In this document: positions 9,019 through 17,351 of the stretch, piece after piece
How the letters are laid out: every line of letters starts with the position of its first letter
How positions within the stretch are numbered: the stretch's first letter is position 1
Source of the DNA: Peribacillus huizhouensis
Lineage (GTDB): Bacteria; Bacillota; Bacilli; Bacillales; DSM-1321
Direction of reading: 5' to 3'
Length of the DNA: 64,000 bases
Assembly (NCBI RefSeq): GCF_014138605.1
Contig: NZ_JACJHX010000012.1
Location: 1-64,000, forward strand
Translations under genes and position numbers: made by a program
Notes under the pieces: generated by a model
What the model saw: the letters and a program-made list of their open reading frames with translations, nothing else
Database searches by the model: none
Told to the model about the DNA's origin: nothing

Positions 9019-9053
9019 AAAAAAGATGTCATCCTAAATAGACGACATCTTTG
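9019..9053 (-). terminator. Terminator of the pcp operon
   Basis: AAAGATGTCGTC and GATGACATCTTT pair on the minus strand around a short loop and are followed by six Ts in that direction. It is 30 bp after the pcp stop codon. Confidence 0.8.
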
Positions 9054-9082
9054 TATAATTTGGCTCGTTTCAAAATGAGAGT

Positions 9083-9730
9083 CTAGTGTGTGGTGCCACC
9101 AATTTCTCGAATATCATCTTTTTCAGTAGCTGCAATGACTGCTGCTGTTTTGAGCCCACTTACAATAATATCAAGACTTAAACTCGGAGAACCGTTTTCG
9201 ACCGTTTGCTCGGGAATATATGGAATATGGATAAAGCCGCCACGTATTTGCGGCGCATGATTAGTTAAATAGTGCATTAATCCATAAAATAGATGGTTAC
9301 AAACGTACGTCCCGGCAGTATTGGAAACGGAAGCTGGGACGCCATCTTTCCTCATCTGATGAACGATTCGTTTGATCGGCAAAGTTGACCAATATGCAGC
9401 TGGCCCATCCTCTGAAATAGGTTCATCGATCGGCTGATTTTTCTGATTATCTGGAATTCGTGCATCATCGACATTAATGGCGATTCGCTCTGGGGTTATT
9501 TGCGTACGTCCCCCTGCTTGACCAACACAAATGACAACATCAGGCTCATGAGTTTTAATCGCTTTGATCGCCGCTTTGATTGATTCATGAAAGACAGTTG
9601 GTACTACTTGAGTGACAATCTCAACCTCATCTATGACAACACCTTCTAATTGTTTGACTGCTTCTAGTGCTGGGTTTATTGTATCATTTCCAAATGGTTC
9701 GAAGCCGGTTACTAATACCTTTTTTCTCAT
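9083..9730 (-). CDS. pcp: Pyrrolidone-carboxylate peptidase (pyroglutamyl peptidase I)
   Basis: A 215-residue cytosolic cysteine peptidase of family C15 that removes N-terminal pyroglutamate from peptides. The start VLVTGFEPFGND is the family hallmark. ERIAINVDDARIPDN carries the catalytic Glu region, VSNTAGTYVCNHLFYG contains the nucleophile Cys, and GFIHIPYIPEQ the catalytic His. The ATG at 9730 is preferred because GGAGG lies 7 nt before it; a second ATG is 3 nt upstream. It is last in a minus-strand operon after the DUF969 and DUF979 permease genes, consistent with use of pyroglutamyl peptides or 5-oxoproline. Confidence 0.95.
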   Translation of the reverse strand: MRKKVLVTGFEPFGNDTINPALEAVKQLEGVVIDEVEIVTQVVPTVFHESIKAAIKAIKTHEPDVVICVGQAGGRTQITPERIAINVDDARIPDNQKNQPIDEPISEDGPAAYWSTLPIKRIVHQMRKDGVPASVSNTAGTYVCNHLFYGLMHYLTNHAPQIRGGFIHIPYIPEQTVENGSPSLSLDIIVSGLKTAAVIAATEKDDIREIGGTTH

Positions 9731-9732
9731 CA

Positions 9733-10695
9733 TTAAACCTCCCATTTCACAAGTACATACATAAGTACGATATTGAATGCAAGCACTAGTAATGCTGTTG
9801 GAATTTGTACACGGATGACATGATTTTTATCCTTCAAATCTAGTAATGCGGCAGGGACGATATTGAAATTTGCTGCCATTGGTGTCATAAGTGTTCCACA
9901 ATAGCCAGCAAACATAGAGATTGCAGCAATATGATTCGGATTTGCGTCAAATTGAGTAATTAAAAATGGAACAGCAACTCCTGCTGCCATTACTGGAAAC
10001 GCCGCAAATGCATTTCCCATAATCATTGTAAATAATGCCATACCAATACAGAAGACAAATACAATCATAAATAAGGAGTTTTCAGGAATGATTTTAGTCA
10101 CGACATCCGAAACAACGGTTCCTACGCCAGCTTTTGTAAAAATCGTACCTAATGTTGCTAAAAGTTGTGGCAATAATACAGCCCAGCCGATCGCTTCTAA
10201 TAATCGGCGAGATTCCTTAATAGCCGTTTGTGGCGTATTTTTTGTCAAGTACATCGCTGCAATAATTGCAATCAAACAGGCTATCCCTAATGCAACTAAT
10301 GTTGGATTTTTAGGGTCCAATATAAACAATGAATTAATTTTTACTCCTTCAAATCCTTTTGCACCGATTACCGTAATGATAGGAATAAGAAGTGCAGGGA
10401 AGAATAACCAGCTACCTAGACGTTTACGCTGTGTTTCTCTTTCTTGTGCCGATGATTCGCCATAACTTCCTTTGCGAAGTCCGCCCATACCAACGACAAG
10501 TACCAGGATAATAACCATTAAACCAATATAGAATGGTGGTATAACACTTCCAAATAATAGAGTGATGGAATAGATGAAATAAAACAATCCAGATAAGTGT
10601 CGACGAGGATTTGCTTTATCACTAAAAGTGTACAAGGAACAGCATAAGCAAATGATCCCCATTATAATATAAATAAATTCAACGGAAAAAATCAT
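9733..10695 (-). CDS. DUF979 family membrane permease subunit
   Basis: A 320-residue integral membrane protein with about nine to ten hydrophobic segments. The C-terminal GNAFAAFPVMAAGVAVPFLI and GYCGTLMTPMAANFNIVPAALL blocks are typical of DUF979. DUF969 and DUF979 occur as a pair and together look like the two halves of an ion-coupled permease. The stop codon abuts the pcp ribosome binding site and the start overlaps the DUF969 gene by 4 bp, so the three genes are translationally coupled. The context with pcp makes 5-oxoproline or a related compound the best guess for the substrate; this is inference. Confidence 0.8.
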   Translation of the reverse strand: MIFSVEFIYIIMGIICLCCSLYTFSDKANPRRHLSGLFYFIYSITLLFGSVIPPFYIGLMVIILVLVVGMGGLRKGSYGESSAQERETQRKRLGSWLFFPALLIPIITVIGAKGFEGVKINSLFILDPKNPTLVALGIACLIAIIAAMYLTKNTPQTAIKESRRLLEAIGWAVLLPQLLATLGTIFTKAGVGTVVSDVVTKIIPENSLFMIVFVFCIGMALFTMIMGNAFAAFPVMAAGVAVPFLITQFDANPNHIAAISMFAGYCGTLMTPMAANFNIVPAALLDLKDKNHVIRVQIPTALLVLAFNIVLMYVLVKWEV

Positions 10696-11390
10696 CTTAT
10701 CACATCCTTTTTAGTTGTTGAGCCTAATGTTCGATCCAGCTTTTTATCAAATAAGCGAAGTCTAATTGAATGAACAATTAAAGCAAAAACCGCTGTAGGG
10801 ATTCCCCAAAGCGCCATTGAAATCGGATCGGATTCTATCCCATTTTGGTCAAAGAAGCCCTTCATTAATAAAATGGCTCCGACTGCAACAAATATATCTT
10901 CGCCGAAAAATAATCCGATATTATCAGCGGCTGCCGCATGTGCGCGAATTTCATCTCGTTCTTTCTCTGGAATTTCGCCATATTTTGCTTTTGCAGCTCC
11001 TTCAGCCATCGGCGCAAGTAGAGGACGAACAGTTTGAGGGTGACCACCAATACTTAATAAGCCAAGAGCCGCTCCTATTTCTCGAAATAGTAAATAAATC
11101 GTTATAATTCGACCAGCTGTCGCTGCTTTGATTTTCGAAACAAGATGGCCTGCTTGGTTTTGTAACCCACTTCTCTCTAATAAACCAATAACGGGAAGTG
11201 TTACGAGTAAAATGGACATATAACGATTCGTTGTAAATGCTTCCCCAAATTGCGTAATAATGTCCACGATAGGTAGACCTGCAATTAAGCCAGTCACCAA
11301 ACCGGAAACAGTCACGACCACAAGCGGATTTAACCTTATTGCAAAGCCTATAATAATTAAGGCAACACCAATTAATACCATATTAATCAC
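10692..11390 (-). CDS. DUF969 family membrane permease subunit
   Basis: A 232-residue membrane protein with about five to six hydrophobic segments. Conserved-looking blocks are GLVTGLIAGLPIVDIITQFGEAF, RSGLQNQAGHLV and GGHPQTVRPLLAPMAEGAA, typical of DUF969. The last block, with GxxP and charged residues between helices, resembles the substrate hairpins of ion-transporter superfamily permeases. AAGGAG lies 8 nt before the ATG. It is first in the operon with DUF979 and pcp, so the operon promoter should lie in 11391-11480. Confidence 0.8.
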   Translation of the reverse strand: MINMVLIGVALIIIGFAIRLNPLVVVTVSGLVTGLIAGLPIVDIITQFGEAFTTNRYMSILLVTLPVIGLLERSGLQNQAGHLVSKIKAATAGRIITIYLLFREIGAALGLLSIGGHPQTVRPLLAPMAEGAAKAKYGEIPEKERDEIRAHAAAADNIGLFFGEDIFVAVGAILLMKGFFDQNGIESDPISMALWGIPTAVFALIVHSIRLRLFDKKLDRTLGSTTKKDVIR

Positions 11391-11832
11391 AACTCCTTAG
11401 GTGCAAGTTTCATTTTATCTGAAAAATAGCACTTTAATTTAATATAAACGATATTTTATCATAATATTATTTATGAAAGAAAGATATTATTTTTGTAAAA
11501 TAATTAATGGTTTTTCAGAACAAAGGCTGAAAGAGTATGGTTTCTCTATGGAATATATTAGTTTAAGCAATTAATAAAGTAATGGAAATACGTTAATATT
11601 CATTATGTAGATATTATTTTTAAAAAATGATCCCTATACCTCAAATTAACTGGAGACATACGAAATAGGAGTAGACATGGTGTTTCTGTTTTTCATATTA
11701 TGGACATTCTCCTAAAGACATATTTTTACCCATTGCCATTCTTTATAGTCGTCACTTTATCACCTTTTCTTCTATCCTCATTTACTTCAGAATACTGCTG
11801 AAAAGTGATAAAATTGTATTTTGAGTTAAAGG
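11391..11832. other. Divergent intergenic region
   Basis: A+T-rich region between the pcp operon (minus) and the pantothenate symporter genes (plus). It should contain both promoters. I see no gene and no known riboswitch pattern in it. Confidence 0.45.
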
Positions 11833-11985
11833 GTGTATAAGAAAGCAGCCGAAAACCTTATAAAGTCACATAGAGAATGTTTGCAAAAGGCTAAAGAAAA
11901 ATTACTAAGTGTTGCTGCAGAAGGGGATCGTGTCGTTGTTAACTTGAGAAGTGTCTTTGATTGTACATGTAAGATCTCAATGTGA
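11833..11985 (+). CDS. Possible small ORF or gene remnant, 50 residues
   Basis: A GTG-started frame after AAAGG encodes about 50 residues (YKKAAENLIKSHRECLQKAK, then EKLLSVAAEGDRVVVNLRSV). The regular helix-then-strand pattern and charged composition look protein-like, not random. It ends 23 bp before the next gene start. It may be a true small protein or the tail of a lost gene. I do not recognise it. Confidence 0.3.
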   Translation: MYKKAAENLIKSHRECLQKAKEKLLSVAAEGDRVVVNLRSVFDCTCKISM

Positions 11986-12007
11986 CTATAAAAGATGGAG
12001 GATTTAT

Positions 12008-12298
12008 ATGAAAGACAAAGAAAAATTGAAAGACAAGCGATTTAAAATAGCACATAGGGAAGCAAAAATAGGAGTCGTTCTTGTCGTCATTAATTTTATG
12101 TTATGGTTTGGATTTGCTTATGGATTAGGCTCAGGTGATCCAGCCTCTTATAACTATGTGTTCGGTCTACCAGAATGGTTTTTTTACAGTTGTGTCCTAG
12201 GTTTTATTGTGATGTTCTTCCTAGTTGTCTATAGTGTGAAATTCCTATTCAAGGAAGTTCCGTTTGAAGAGGAAGAAGAAAGAGGAAATCAAGTATGA
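12008..12298 (+). CDS. yhdT: YhdT family (DUF997) small membrane partner of PanF
   Basis: A 96-residue protein with two transmembrane segments (about 20-42 and 60-82) between charged ends. The block AHREAKIGVVLVVINFMLWF and the GLPEWFF motif are typical of DUF997/YhdT, which is found next to sodium/pantothenate symporters. The start ATG follows GATGGAGG. It overlaps the panF gene by ATGA, so the two are co-translated. By analogy with other SSS transporters it is probably a small accessory subunit of the symporter. Confidence 0.85.
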   Translation: MKDKEKLKDKRFKIAHREAKIGVVLVVINFMLWFGFAYGLGSGDPASYNYVFGLPEWFFYSCVLGFIVMFFLVVYSVKFLFKEVPFEEEEERGNQV

Positions 12299-13752
12299 AC
12301 TGGCAGGTTATTATTCCGTTACTTTTATTTTTAGTCGTTATATTTTCTATTGGTTTTTGGGCAAGTAGATATGTTCGTTCAACAGATTCCTTTCTCCAAG
12401 AATATTTCCTCGGTGATAGACAGATGGGTGGCTTTGTATTAGCGATGACGATGATTGCTACATATGGAAGTGCGAGTAGTTTTATCGGTGGCCCAGGAGT
12501 GGCCTATACGAAAGGACTAGGGTGGGTCCTTCTTTCGATGGCACAGCTTCCAGCAGGATATTTTGTCTTAATGGTTTTAGGGAAGAAATTTTCGATTATC
12601 GCACGAAAATACAAGGCGATTACTTTAATTGATTTTTTGAAGGAAAGGTATAAAAGTAATGCCGTTGTTATTATAGCGGCCGTTAGTATCATCGTGTTTC
12701 TATTTTCTTCGATGGCCGCACAATGGGTAGGGGGAGCAAGACTGATTGAATCTTTGACAGGCTTGTCTTATACTACAGCATTGTTTCTTTTTGCTGTTTC
12801 AGTTCTCTTCTACGTCATTATTGGTGGTTTTAGAGCTGTCGCTTTAACAGAAACCGTCCAAGGGGTCGTCATGTTATTGGGGACGATTATCTTACTAGTC
12901 GCTACTATTAAAGCGGGTGGTGGGATCTCCAATATTATTCAAGAGCTTGTGGCGGAAAATCCAAATCTTGTTTCCCCTTATGGAGCGGAGCGAGATTTAA
13001 CACCTATTTATGTTTCTTCTTTCTGGATCTTAGTTGGAGTGGGCGTTATTGGCTTACCGCAAATCGCCGTGCGAGCGATGTCCTATAAAAACTCAAGAGG
13101 CATGCATCAAGCAATCATCATCGGAACTTTTGTCATTGGAACGATTATGCTTGGTATGCACGTAATTGGTGTTTTTGCAAGGGCGATACTTCCAGGTATT
13201 GAGATTGGTGATAAAGTGATGCCGACGCTTACGCTAGAAGTTTTACCGCCATTTTTAGCTGGGCTCGTACTCGCTGCACCAATGGCAGCCATCATGTCGA
13301 CTGTAAACTCGTTATTAATTTTGATAAGTTCAGCCATTGTGAAGGATCTTTATTTAAATTATCTTAAACCCAATGCGTCGGAAATTCAGGTGAAACGAGC
13401 TAGCTTTTGGGTGACGACCTTAATAGGAATTTCGGTGATTCTCTTTGCCTTAAGTCCACCAGACTTGCTCATTTGGCTAAACCTATTCTCTTTCGGTGGG
13501 TTAGAATCAGTCTTTTTATGGCCGATTGTTTTTGGACTTTATTGGAGTAAAGGAAATAAATATGGTGCCATTTCATCAATGGGTGTCGGGATGGGATCTT
13601 ATATTTTATTTGATCGACTCTATCCAAACGCTTTAGGCATGCATACCGTTGTTTTACCTGTTTTATTATCTCTTATCGCATATGTAATCATCAGTAAAAT
13701 GACTCATAAATATGTACTTTCATCGAATCTTCATCTAGAAACAAATGGATGA
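12295..13752 (+). CDS. panF: Sodium/pantothenate symporter
   Basis: A 485-residue solute:sodium symporter with about 13 membrane segments. The FLGDRQMGGFVLAMTMIATYGSASSFIGGPGVAY region near residues 38-72 is typical of PanF, and the later IGGFRAVALTETVQGVVMLLG block is the SSS family signature. It imports pantothenate, the coenzyme A precursor, with Na+. The adjacent yhdT gene supports the PanF assignment over other SSS members. A GGTCTGAC-type repeat follows the stop codon and may help end the transcript. Confidence 0.88.
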   Translation: MNWQVIIPLLLFLVVIFSIGFWASRYVRSTDSFLQEYFLGDRQMGGFVLAMTMIATYGSASSFIGGPGVAYTKGLGWVLLSMAQLPAGYFVLMVLGKKFSIIARKYKAITLIDFLKERYKSNAVVIIAAVSIIVFLFSSMAAQWVGGARLIESLTGLSYTTALFLFAVSVLFYVIIGGFRAVALTETVQGVVMLLGTIILLVATIKAGGGISNIIQELVAENPNLVSPYGAERDLTPIYVSSFWILVGVGVIGLPQIAVRAMSYKNSRGMHQAIIIGTFVIGTIMLGMHVIGVFARAILPGIEIGDKVMPTLTLEVLPPFLAGLVLAAPMAAIMSTVNSLLILISSAIVKDLYLNYLKPNASEIQVKRASFWVTTLIGISVILFALSPPDLLIWLNLFSFGGLESVFLWPIVFGLYWSKGNKYGAISSMGVGMGSYILFDRLYPNALGMHTVVLPVLLSLIAYVIISKMTHKYVLSSNLHLETNG

Positions 13753-13783
13753 TTGCAATACAGAGGAATACATGCTGTGGAGG

Positions 13784-13846
13784 TGTCTCATAAAGGGCCA
13801 GACCCCTGTGTATAGAATGCGAGGTCTGACTCTTGAGTTACATCAC
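13784..13846. repeat. GGTCTGAC-family hairpin repeat, copy 1
   Basis: Contains GAGGTGTCTCATAAAGGGCC and, inverted, GCGAGGTCTGACTCTTGAG. The two arms pair imperfectly. Related hairpins lie at 15998-16076, 17197-17292 and 22722-22812. It lies 30 bp after panF and between convergent genes, so it could act as a terminator. Confidence 0.6.
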
Positions 13847-13893
13847 CATGGCGATTTTTTTAGCAACGAAAGAGAAGAGGACGAACCATCTTG

Positions 13894-14589
13894 TTATTTC
13901 ACATCCCCACAATTCTTCGCTAACTGATTCAGCTGACCGTGAATTTTTTGATAGACCATCTTTTTTTCCCCGTTAAAATCTTTCCCGTCCCTGAAATAGA
14001 TGGGTTGACCAGCAAGGATTGCTTTTTTACTTTTACTGGCGTATAAAGGAACAAAACATAAATGTTGACCTGTGGCTTTATAATAGTATTTTTCTAAGTA
14101 AAGGAAACCTTCATACATTGCTTTTGTACGCGAAGACGAGTCACTGTATTCAATATCTGGAAAAATGACGATACTTTCACCTTTTTGTAAAGCAGCAACA
14201 CTCTGTGTAAAGGTTTGTAGAATTTGTCGAGAACCTCTGTACACAGGGATTCCTTTGCTTGAAGTTAAAAGTTTTGCAATAAGATAGGATAGCGGATACG
14301 CACAGATTTTTGCAAGATATCGATTCATCCCGTTTCTTTTTGTAAACGTATAGTTGGCATACTGTGTATAACAGGTAGCTTGATCAAGGAAGACATGTAG
14401 AATCCATGCATGCAAACTTTTTGGGAACCATAGCATTGTCACAAATGGACCAAATGTATTTTGATGATGCGAAATATACACTACCGGACCTTTTCGATGA
14501 TTTGGCATTTGAACATGGTATGTAGGGTAAATCAATCTTACGATAAATTGGATACATCTGAAAAATGTCCCATAAAAATTATCTTTCAT
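13894..14589 (-). CDS. Lysophospholipid acyltransferase-like protein
   Basis: A 231-residue protein resembling 1-acyl-glycerol-3-phosphate acyltransferases. SHHQNTFGPF near residue 40 occupies the place of the catalytic HxxxxD box, and IVIFPDIEYSD near residue 155 that of the FPEG box. The Asp of HxxxxD is replaced by Gly (H-Q-N-T-F-G), so normal acyltransferase catalysis is uncertain. The gene starts inside the end of the glycosyltransferase gene (ATG at 14589; a GTG at 14598 is also possible), so both are one operon. Together they may modify a lipid-linked sugar or envelope glycolipid. Confidence 0.65.
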   Translation of the reverse strand: MKDNFYGTFFRCIQFIVRLIYPTYHVQMPNHRKGPVVYISHHQNTFGPFVTMLWFPKSLHAWILHVFLDQATCYTQYANYTFTKRNGMNRYLAKICAYPLSYLIAKLLTSSKGIPVYRGSRQILQTFTQSVAALQKGESIVIFPDIEYSDSSSRTKAMYEGFLYLEKYYYKATGQHLCFVPLYASKSKKAILAGQPIYFRDGKDFNGEKKMVYQKIHGQLNQLAKNCGDVK

Positions 14590-15685
14590 TCCGTTCACCG
14601 ATCATCTGTTTTTTGGTCGTTTCAACCGCTTTAAATACCCAATAAAGTTGAATTTGATGGCTAATCATACCTAGTAAAAGGTCGATGCAAATTTTTGCAA
14701 GAATCACATTCATACCCATATAAATGGTAGCAGTAGTTACTAAAATATAGGAAGATAACATGACCCCGATACATAATAGATAATATTTGAAAATTGAATG
14801 GGTTAGCTTGTTTTGATTGCTGAAAACAAATGTCCGATTCATATAGAAATTGCTCGCAGAAGAAAGGACTCGAGAAACAAATGTAGCATAAAAAATACGT
14901 GCTTCAAGTGGCAACCCAACGAGTATCACACTGTTCAGCAAAATAAAACTGCCAATATCTAATAATCCTGAAAGTATCGTTGAATAACAATAACGGAGAA
15001 GTCCAGAGAAAAGTTTTGAAAATATCTTAATTGAATCAAATACAGAGTGATAATGCGAACTGGAATTATTATCAAAATATAAAGTCTGTATCGGAATCTC
15101 ATTAAATGGGATATTCATCTTTTTAGCATAGATTAACATATTGATCTCATATTCGTAGCGTTCACCTTTAAGCTCCAAAATCCTTGGGAGTTCACTTGTT
15201 GGCAATCCTCTTAGTCCTGTTTGTGTATCTTTTAGTTTATATCCATATAAGAATTGAAAGAAAAAACTTGTGGTCCTGTTACCAAGCAAACTTCGGAATG
15301 GTACATTGGCTTCACCAAAATCCCGAACCCCTAAAATGATTCCGCTTTCATTAGTTTCTAGTGCTAGAGCGATTTTGCATACATCTTCTACGGCATGCTG
15401 CCCATCAGCATCAGCTGTCACTACACCATCTAAATGTTGATACGTTTTAAGAAAATATTCAAATGCCGTCTTTAACGCTCTGCCTTTCCCTTTATTCATA
15501 TCGTGGGTTAAGACTGTACAATGATCGACCATATTTAATTCAGTGAAAATATACGTTAATTCTTCTTTACTACCATCATTTACAATAATGATTTCGGCAG
15601 CCCCTTCTGCAAATAATCTGTGGACATAATCAATCAAACTGATTGTAGGGTTAAGGACAGGAATTATTATGGCGCAATTTTTCAT
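14579..15685 (-). CDS. Glycosyltransferase family 2 fused to a GtrA-like membrane domain
   Basis: A 368-residue two-domain protein. Residues 1-225 are a GT2 domain of the polyprenyl-phosphate type: AIIIPVLNP, IIVNDGSKEE, then VTADADGQHAVEDV with the DxD metal site. Residues about 235-355 hold four membrane segments with ASNFYMNRTFVF, the GtrA hallmark. Such fusions transfer a sugar to a polyprenyl phosphate carrier and may flip or anchor it in the membrane. A good GGAG lies 8 nt before the ATG. It is first in the operon with the acyltransferase-like gene, which suggests cell-surface polymer or glycolipid decoration. Confidence 0.85.
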   Translation of the reverse strand: MKNCAIIIPVLNPTISLIDYVHRLFAEGAAEIIIVNDGSKEELTYIFTELNMVDHCTVLTHDMNKGKGRALKTAFEYFLKTYQHLDGVVTADADGQHAVEDVCKIALALETNESGIILGVRDFGEANVPFRSLLGNRTTSFFFQFLYGYKLKDTQTGLRGLPTSELPRILELKGERYEYEINMLIYAKKMNIPFNEIPIQTLYFDNNSSSHYHSVFDSIKIFSKLFSGLLRYCYSTILSGLLDIGSFILLNSVILVGLPLEARIFYATFVSRVLSSASNFYMNRTFVFSNQNKLTHSIFKYYLLCIGVMLSSYILVTTATIYMGMNVILAKICIDLLLGMISHQIQLYWVFKAVETTKKQMIGERNER

Positions 15686-15997
15686 TATAATAATCTCCTT
15701 TCCAAGGGATAAAGTGCAAAGTTATAAGGGAATAATCAGCTGCACTTTATAACTACTAATCTTGCATTTAATCTGTATAAAATATGACTCTTGATCATGG
15801 TTTATGTTTACTATTGGGGTAATACCATTGATATCTTGAAGAAGACAACTGGGAAGGTGTTAACAGTGGAAGTGGTCCTGCACTATTTTCTGGCCAATCC
15901 AACTTTCTGTTCAATTTGTTAATATTACAAAAGTAATTATAGAATAAGGGCATGTACCACAGTACTTTATGCAGAAAAGTTGAGTAAACCATAAAAT
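15686..15997. other. Intergenic region without identified gene
   Basis: Upstream region of the glycosyltransferase operon. A minus-strand open frame of 92 codons covers part of it (15795-16073) but runs into the repeat at 15998-16076, has no ribosome binding site and no family resemblance, so I do not annotate it. Confidence 0.4.
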
Positions 15998-16076
15998 GGA
16001 GGTGTCTCTTAAGGGTTTGACCCATTGCTTTTGGACACCCCAATTTCATAACCAGTCTGACGCAAGGGGACATGAT
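15998..16076. repeat. GGTCTGAC-family repeat, copy 2 (degenerate)
   Basis: GGAGGTGTCTCTTAAGGGTT, then TTGACCCATTG and CCAGTCTGACGCAAGGGGAC. The first part is nearly the same as in the copies at 13784 and (inverted) 17283-17292. The arms pair poorly, so the hairpin looks decayed. Confidence 0.5.
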
Positions 16077-16204
16077 TTAATTGTGATAAAACCGGTGAGC
16101 TCACTTTTGAAAACTGGGGTGGGTGAAATACGCAACTAAAATACGACAGCCAAGCGCGAGGAATAAATCCAAGGTAAAAGATATGAATTCATGTACTAGA
16201 AATA

Positions 16205-17047
16205 TTAATAATTATCGTAAAATGCCTTTAATGTTTTTTCGCGAAAGTGAATTCTATTTTTATAATCCTTTGCAATGAGTTCAGTATAAATTAAATCAAA
16301 TAGTAAAAAGAACGGTAAGGATGGTGAAATATTCTGCCCCATATACATATTCCTTTTATTCATAGAAAGGATTGTTAAGTCAGCTAAATGGGAGAGCTCA
16401 GACTCTTTTTCACCAGTAAAGACTAAAATGGCAGCCCCTTGCCGCTTGGCAATGTTAACGGCGCGAATGACTTCTTTTGTTTGTCCGGAGACAGATATTC
16501 CAATCACTACGCTTTTTTCTGTACTTAGAGCTGCATCCATTACGGCCTGATGTGGGTCGGTAATGGTTTCAACATTTAATCCAATTCTAAAAAACTTAGA
16601 TTTGAATTCCTGTGCTGTAATTCCTGAATTCCCAATTCCATATACATGGATTTTATCAGCTTGAGTAAGGAAGGAGACGGCTTGTTGGATGTCTAGATAT
16701 GACACCTTTCTGAACGTATTTTCGATAATATCTAAATGGTTTTGATAGAGTTGTGCAAAATAATCCATTTGTTTAATATCAGCTGTTAAGTTCGGTTTAT
16801 CTCTAAGATCTACATATCTTTTTAGTTCATGTTTAAACTCATTAAAGCCTGAAAATAACATTTTTTGACAGAATCGTGTGATGGTTGCAGGTGAAATATG
16901 TAATCTCTTGGCAATCTGACTGCTAGTAATTTGGCTAATTTCATCAGGATGTTCAATAATATAACGAGCAAGTTCTTCTTCTGTGTTTGTGAATTTATTC
17001 ATATTGCATTCAATTCCATGCAAGAGGTTATCACCTAAATATTCCAT
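16205..17047 (-). CDS. MurR/RpiR family transcriptional regulator
   Basis: A 280-residue regulator. Residues about 10-85 form the RpiR helix-turn-helix (EELARYIIEHPDEISQITSS, HISPATITRFCQKM). Residues about 120-250 form a SIS sugar-phosphate binding domain (VYGIGNSG, IGISVSGQTKEVI). Members sense phosphorylated amino sugars. The gene is 300 bp downstream of nanE on the same strand, and a hairpin lies between them, so it may be a separate transcript. It most likely controls the nanE-PTS genes, with ManNAc-6-P or GlcNAc-6-P as effector. AGGAG precedes the ATG. Confidence 0.88.
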   Translation of the reverse strand: MEYLGDNLLHGIECNMNKFTNTEEELARYIIEHPDEISQITSSQIAKRLHISPATITRFCQKMLFSGFNEFKHELKRYVDLRDKPNLTADIKQMDYFAQLYQNHLDIIENTFRKVSYLDIQQAVSFLTQADKIHVYGIGNSGITAQEFKSKFFRIGLNVETITDPHQAVMDAALSTEKSVVIGISVSGQTKEVIRAVNIAKRQGAAILVFTGEKESELSHLADLTILSMNKRNMYMGQNISPSLPFFLLFDLIYTELIAKDYKNRIHFREKTLKAFYDNY

Positions 17048-17084
17048 GTTGTTCTCCTATTTGAGAAAGATTTTTTCTGCCTTA

Positions 17085-17138
17085 TTATCCCGCATTATCG
17101 GGAATTCAAAACCCCCACTGATTGAAGTTTCACTTTAT
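17085..17138. repeat. CACTGATTGAAG-family repeat, copy 1
   Basis: TTATCCCGCATTATCGGGAA, a short spacer, then CCCCCACTGATTGAAGTTTC and ACTTTAT. The same arrangement occurs at 23605-23657, 34801-34861 (degenerate) and inverted at 56754-56911. The first part (CCCG...CGGG) can form a small hairpin. Confidence 0.75.
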
Positions 17139-17196
17139 ACTATAGGATAACCATTTTATTTGTCCACTATAGATGAACTTAATAAAGGGGGACAAA

Positions 17197-17292
17197 AAGA
17201 AGGGCAGACCTCGCAACGACTAATCCCAGTAAAAGATATGTGTATAAAACACTACTTACTGATTTAGCGTGCGAGGTCTGACCCTTAAGAGA
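17197..17292 (-). terminator. GGTCTGAC-family hairpin (copy 3), probable terminator of PTS-nanE
   Basis: On the minus strand GGGTCAGACCTCGCA pairs with TGCGAGGTCTGCCC, with an imperfect inner stem (CGCTAAATCAGTAAG / TTTTACTGGGATTAG) and a CTTTTTGT run after it. It is the third member of a repeat family seen at 13784, 15998 and 22722, and lies 60 bp after nanE. It would separate the nanE transcript from the regulator gene. Confidence 0.65.
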
Positions 17293-17351
17293 CATCCTCT
17301 TTATTATGATAGACATTAATCGTACGATTTAGTTAGTGTAAAAACTAGGTA

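Noticed and set aside
10088..10465. 125-codon plus-strand frame opposite the DUF979 gene
   Set aside because: Antisense to a well-supported coding gene, with no ribosome binding site.
15795..16073. 92-codon minus-strand frame
   Set aside because: Starts inside a degenerate repeat and has no ribosome binding site or known similarity.
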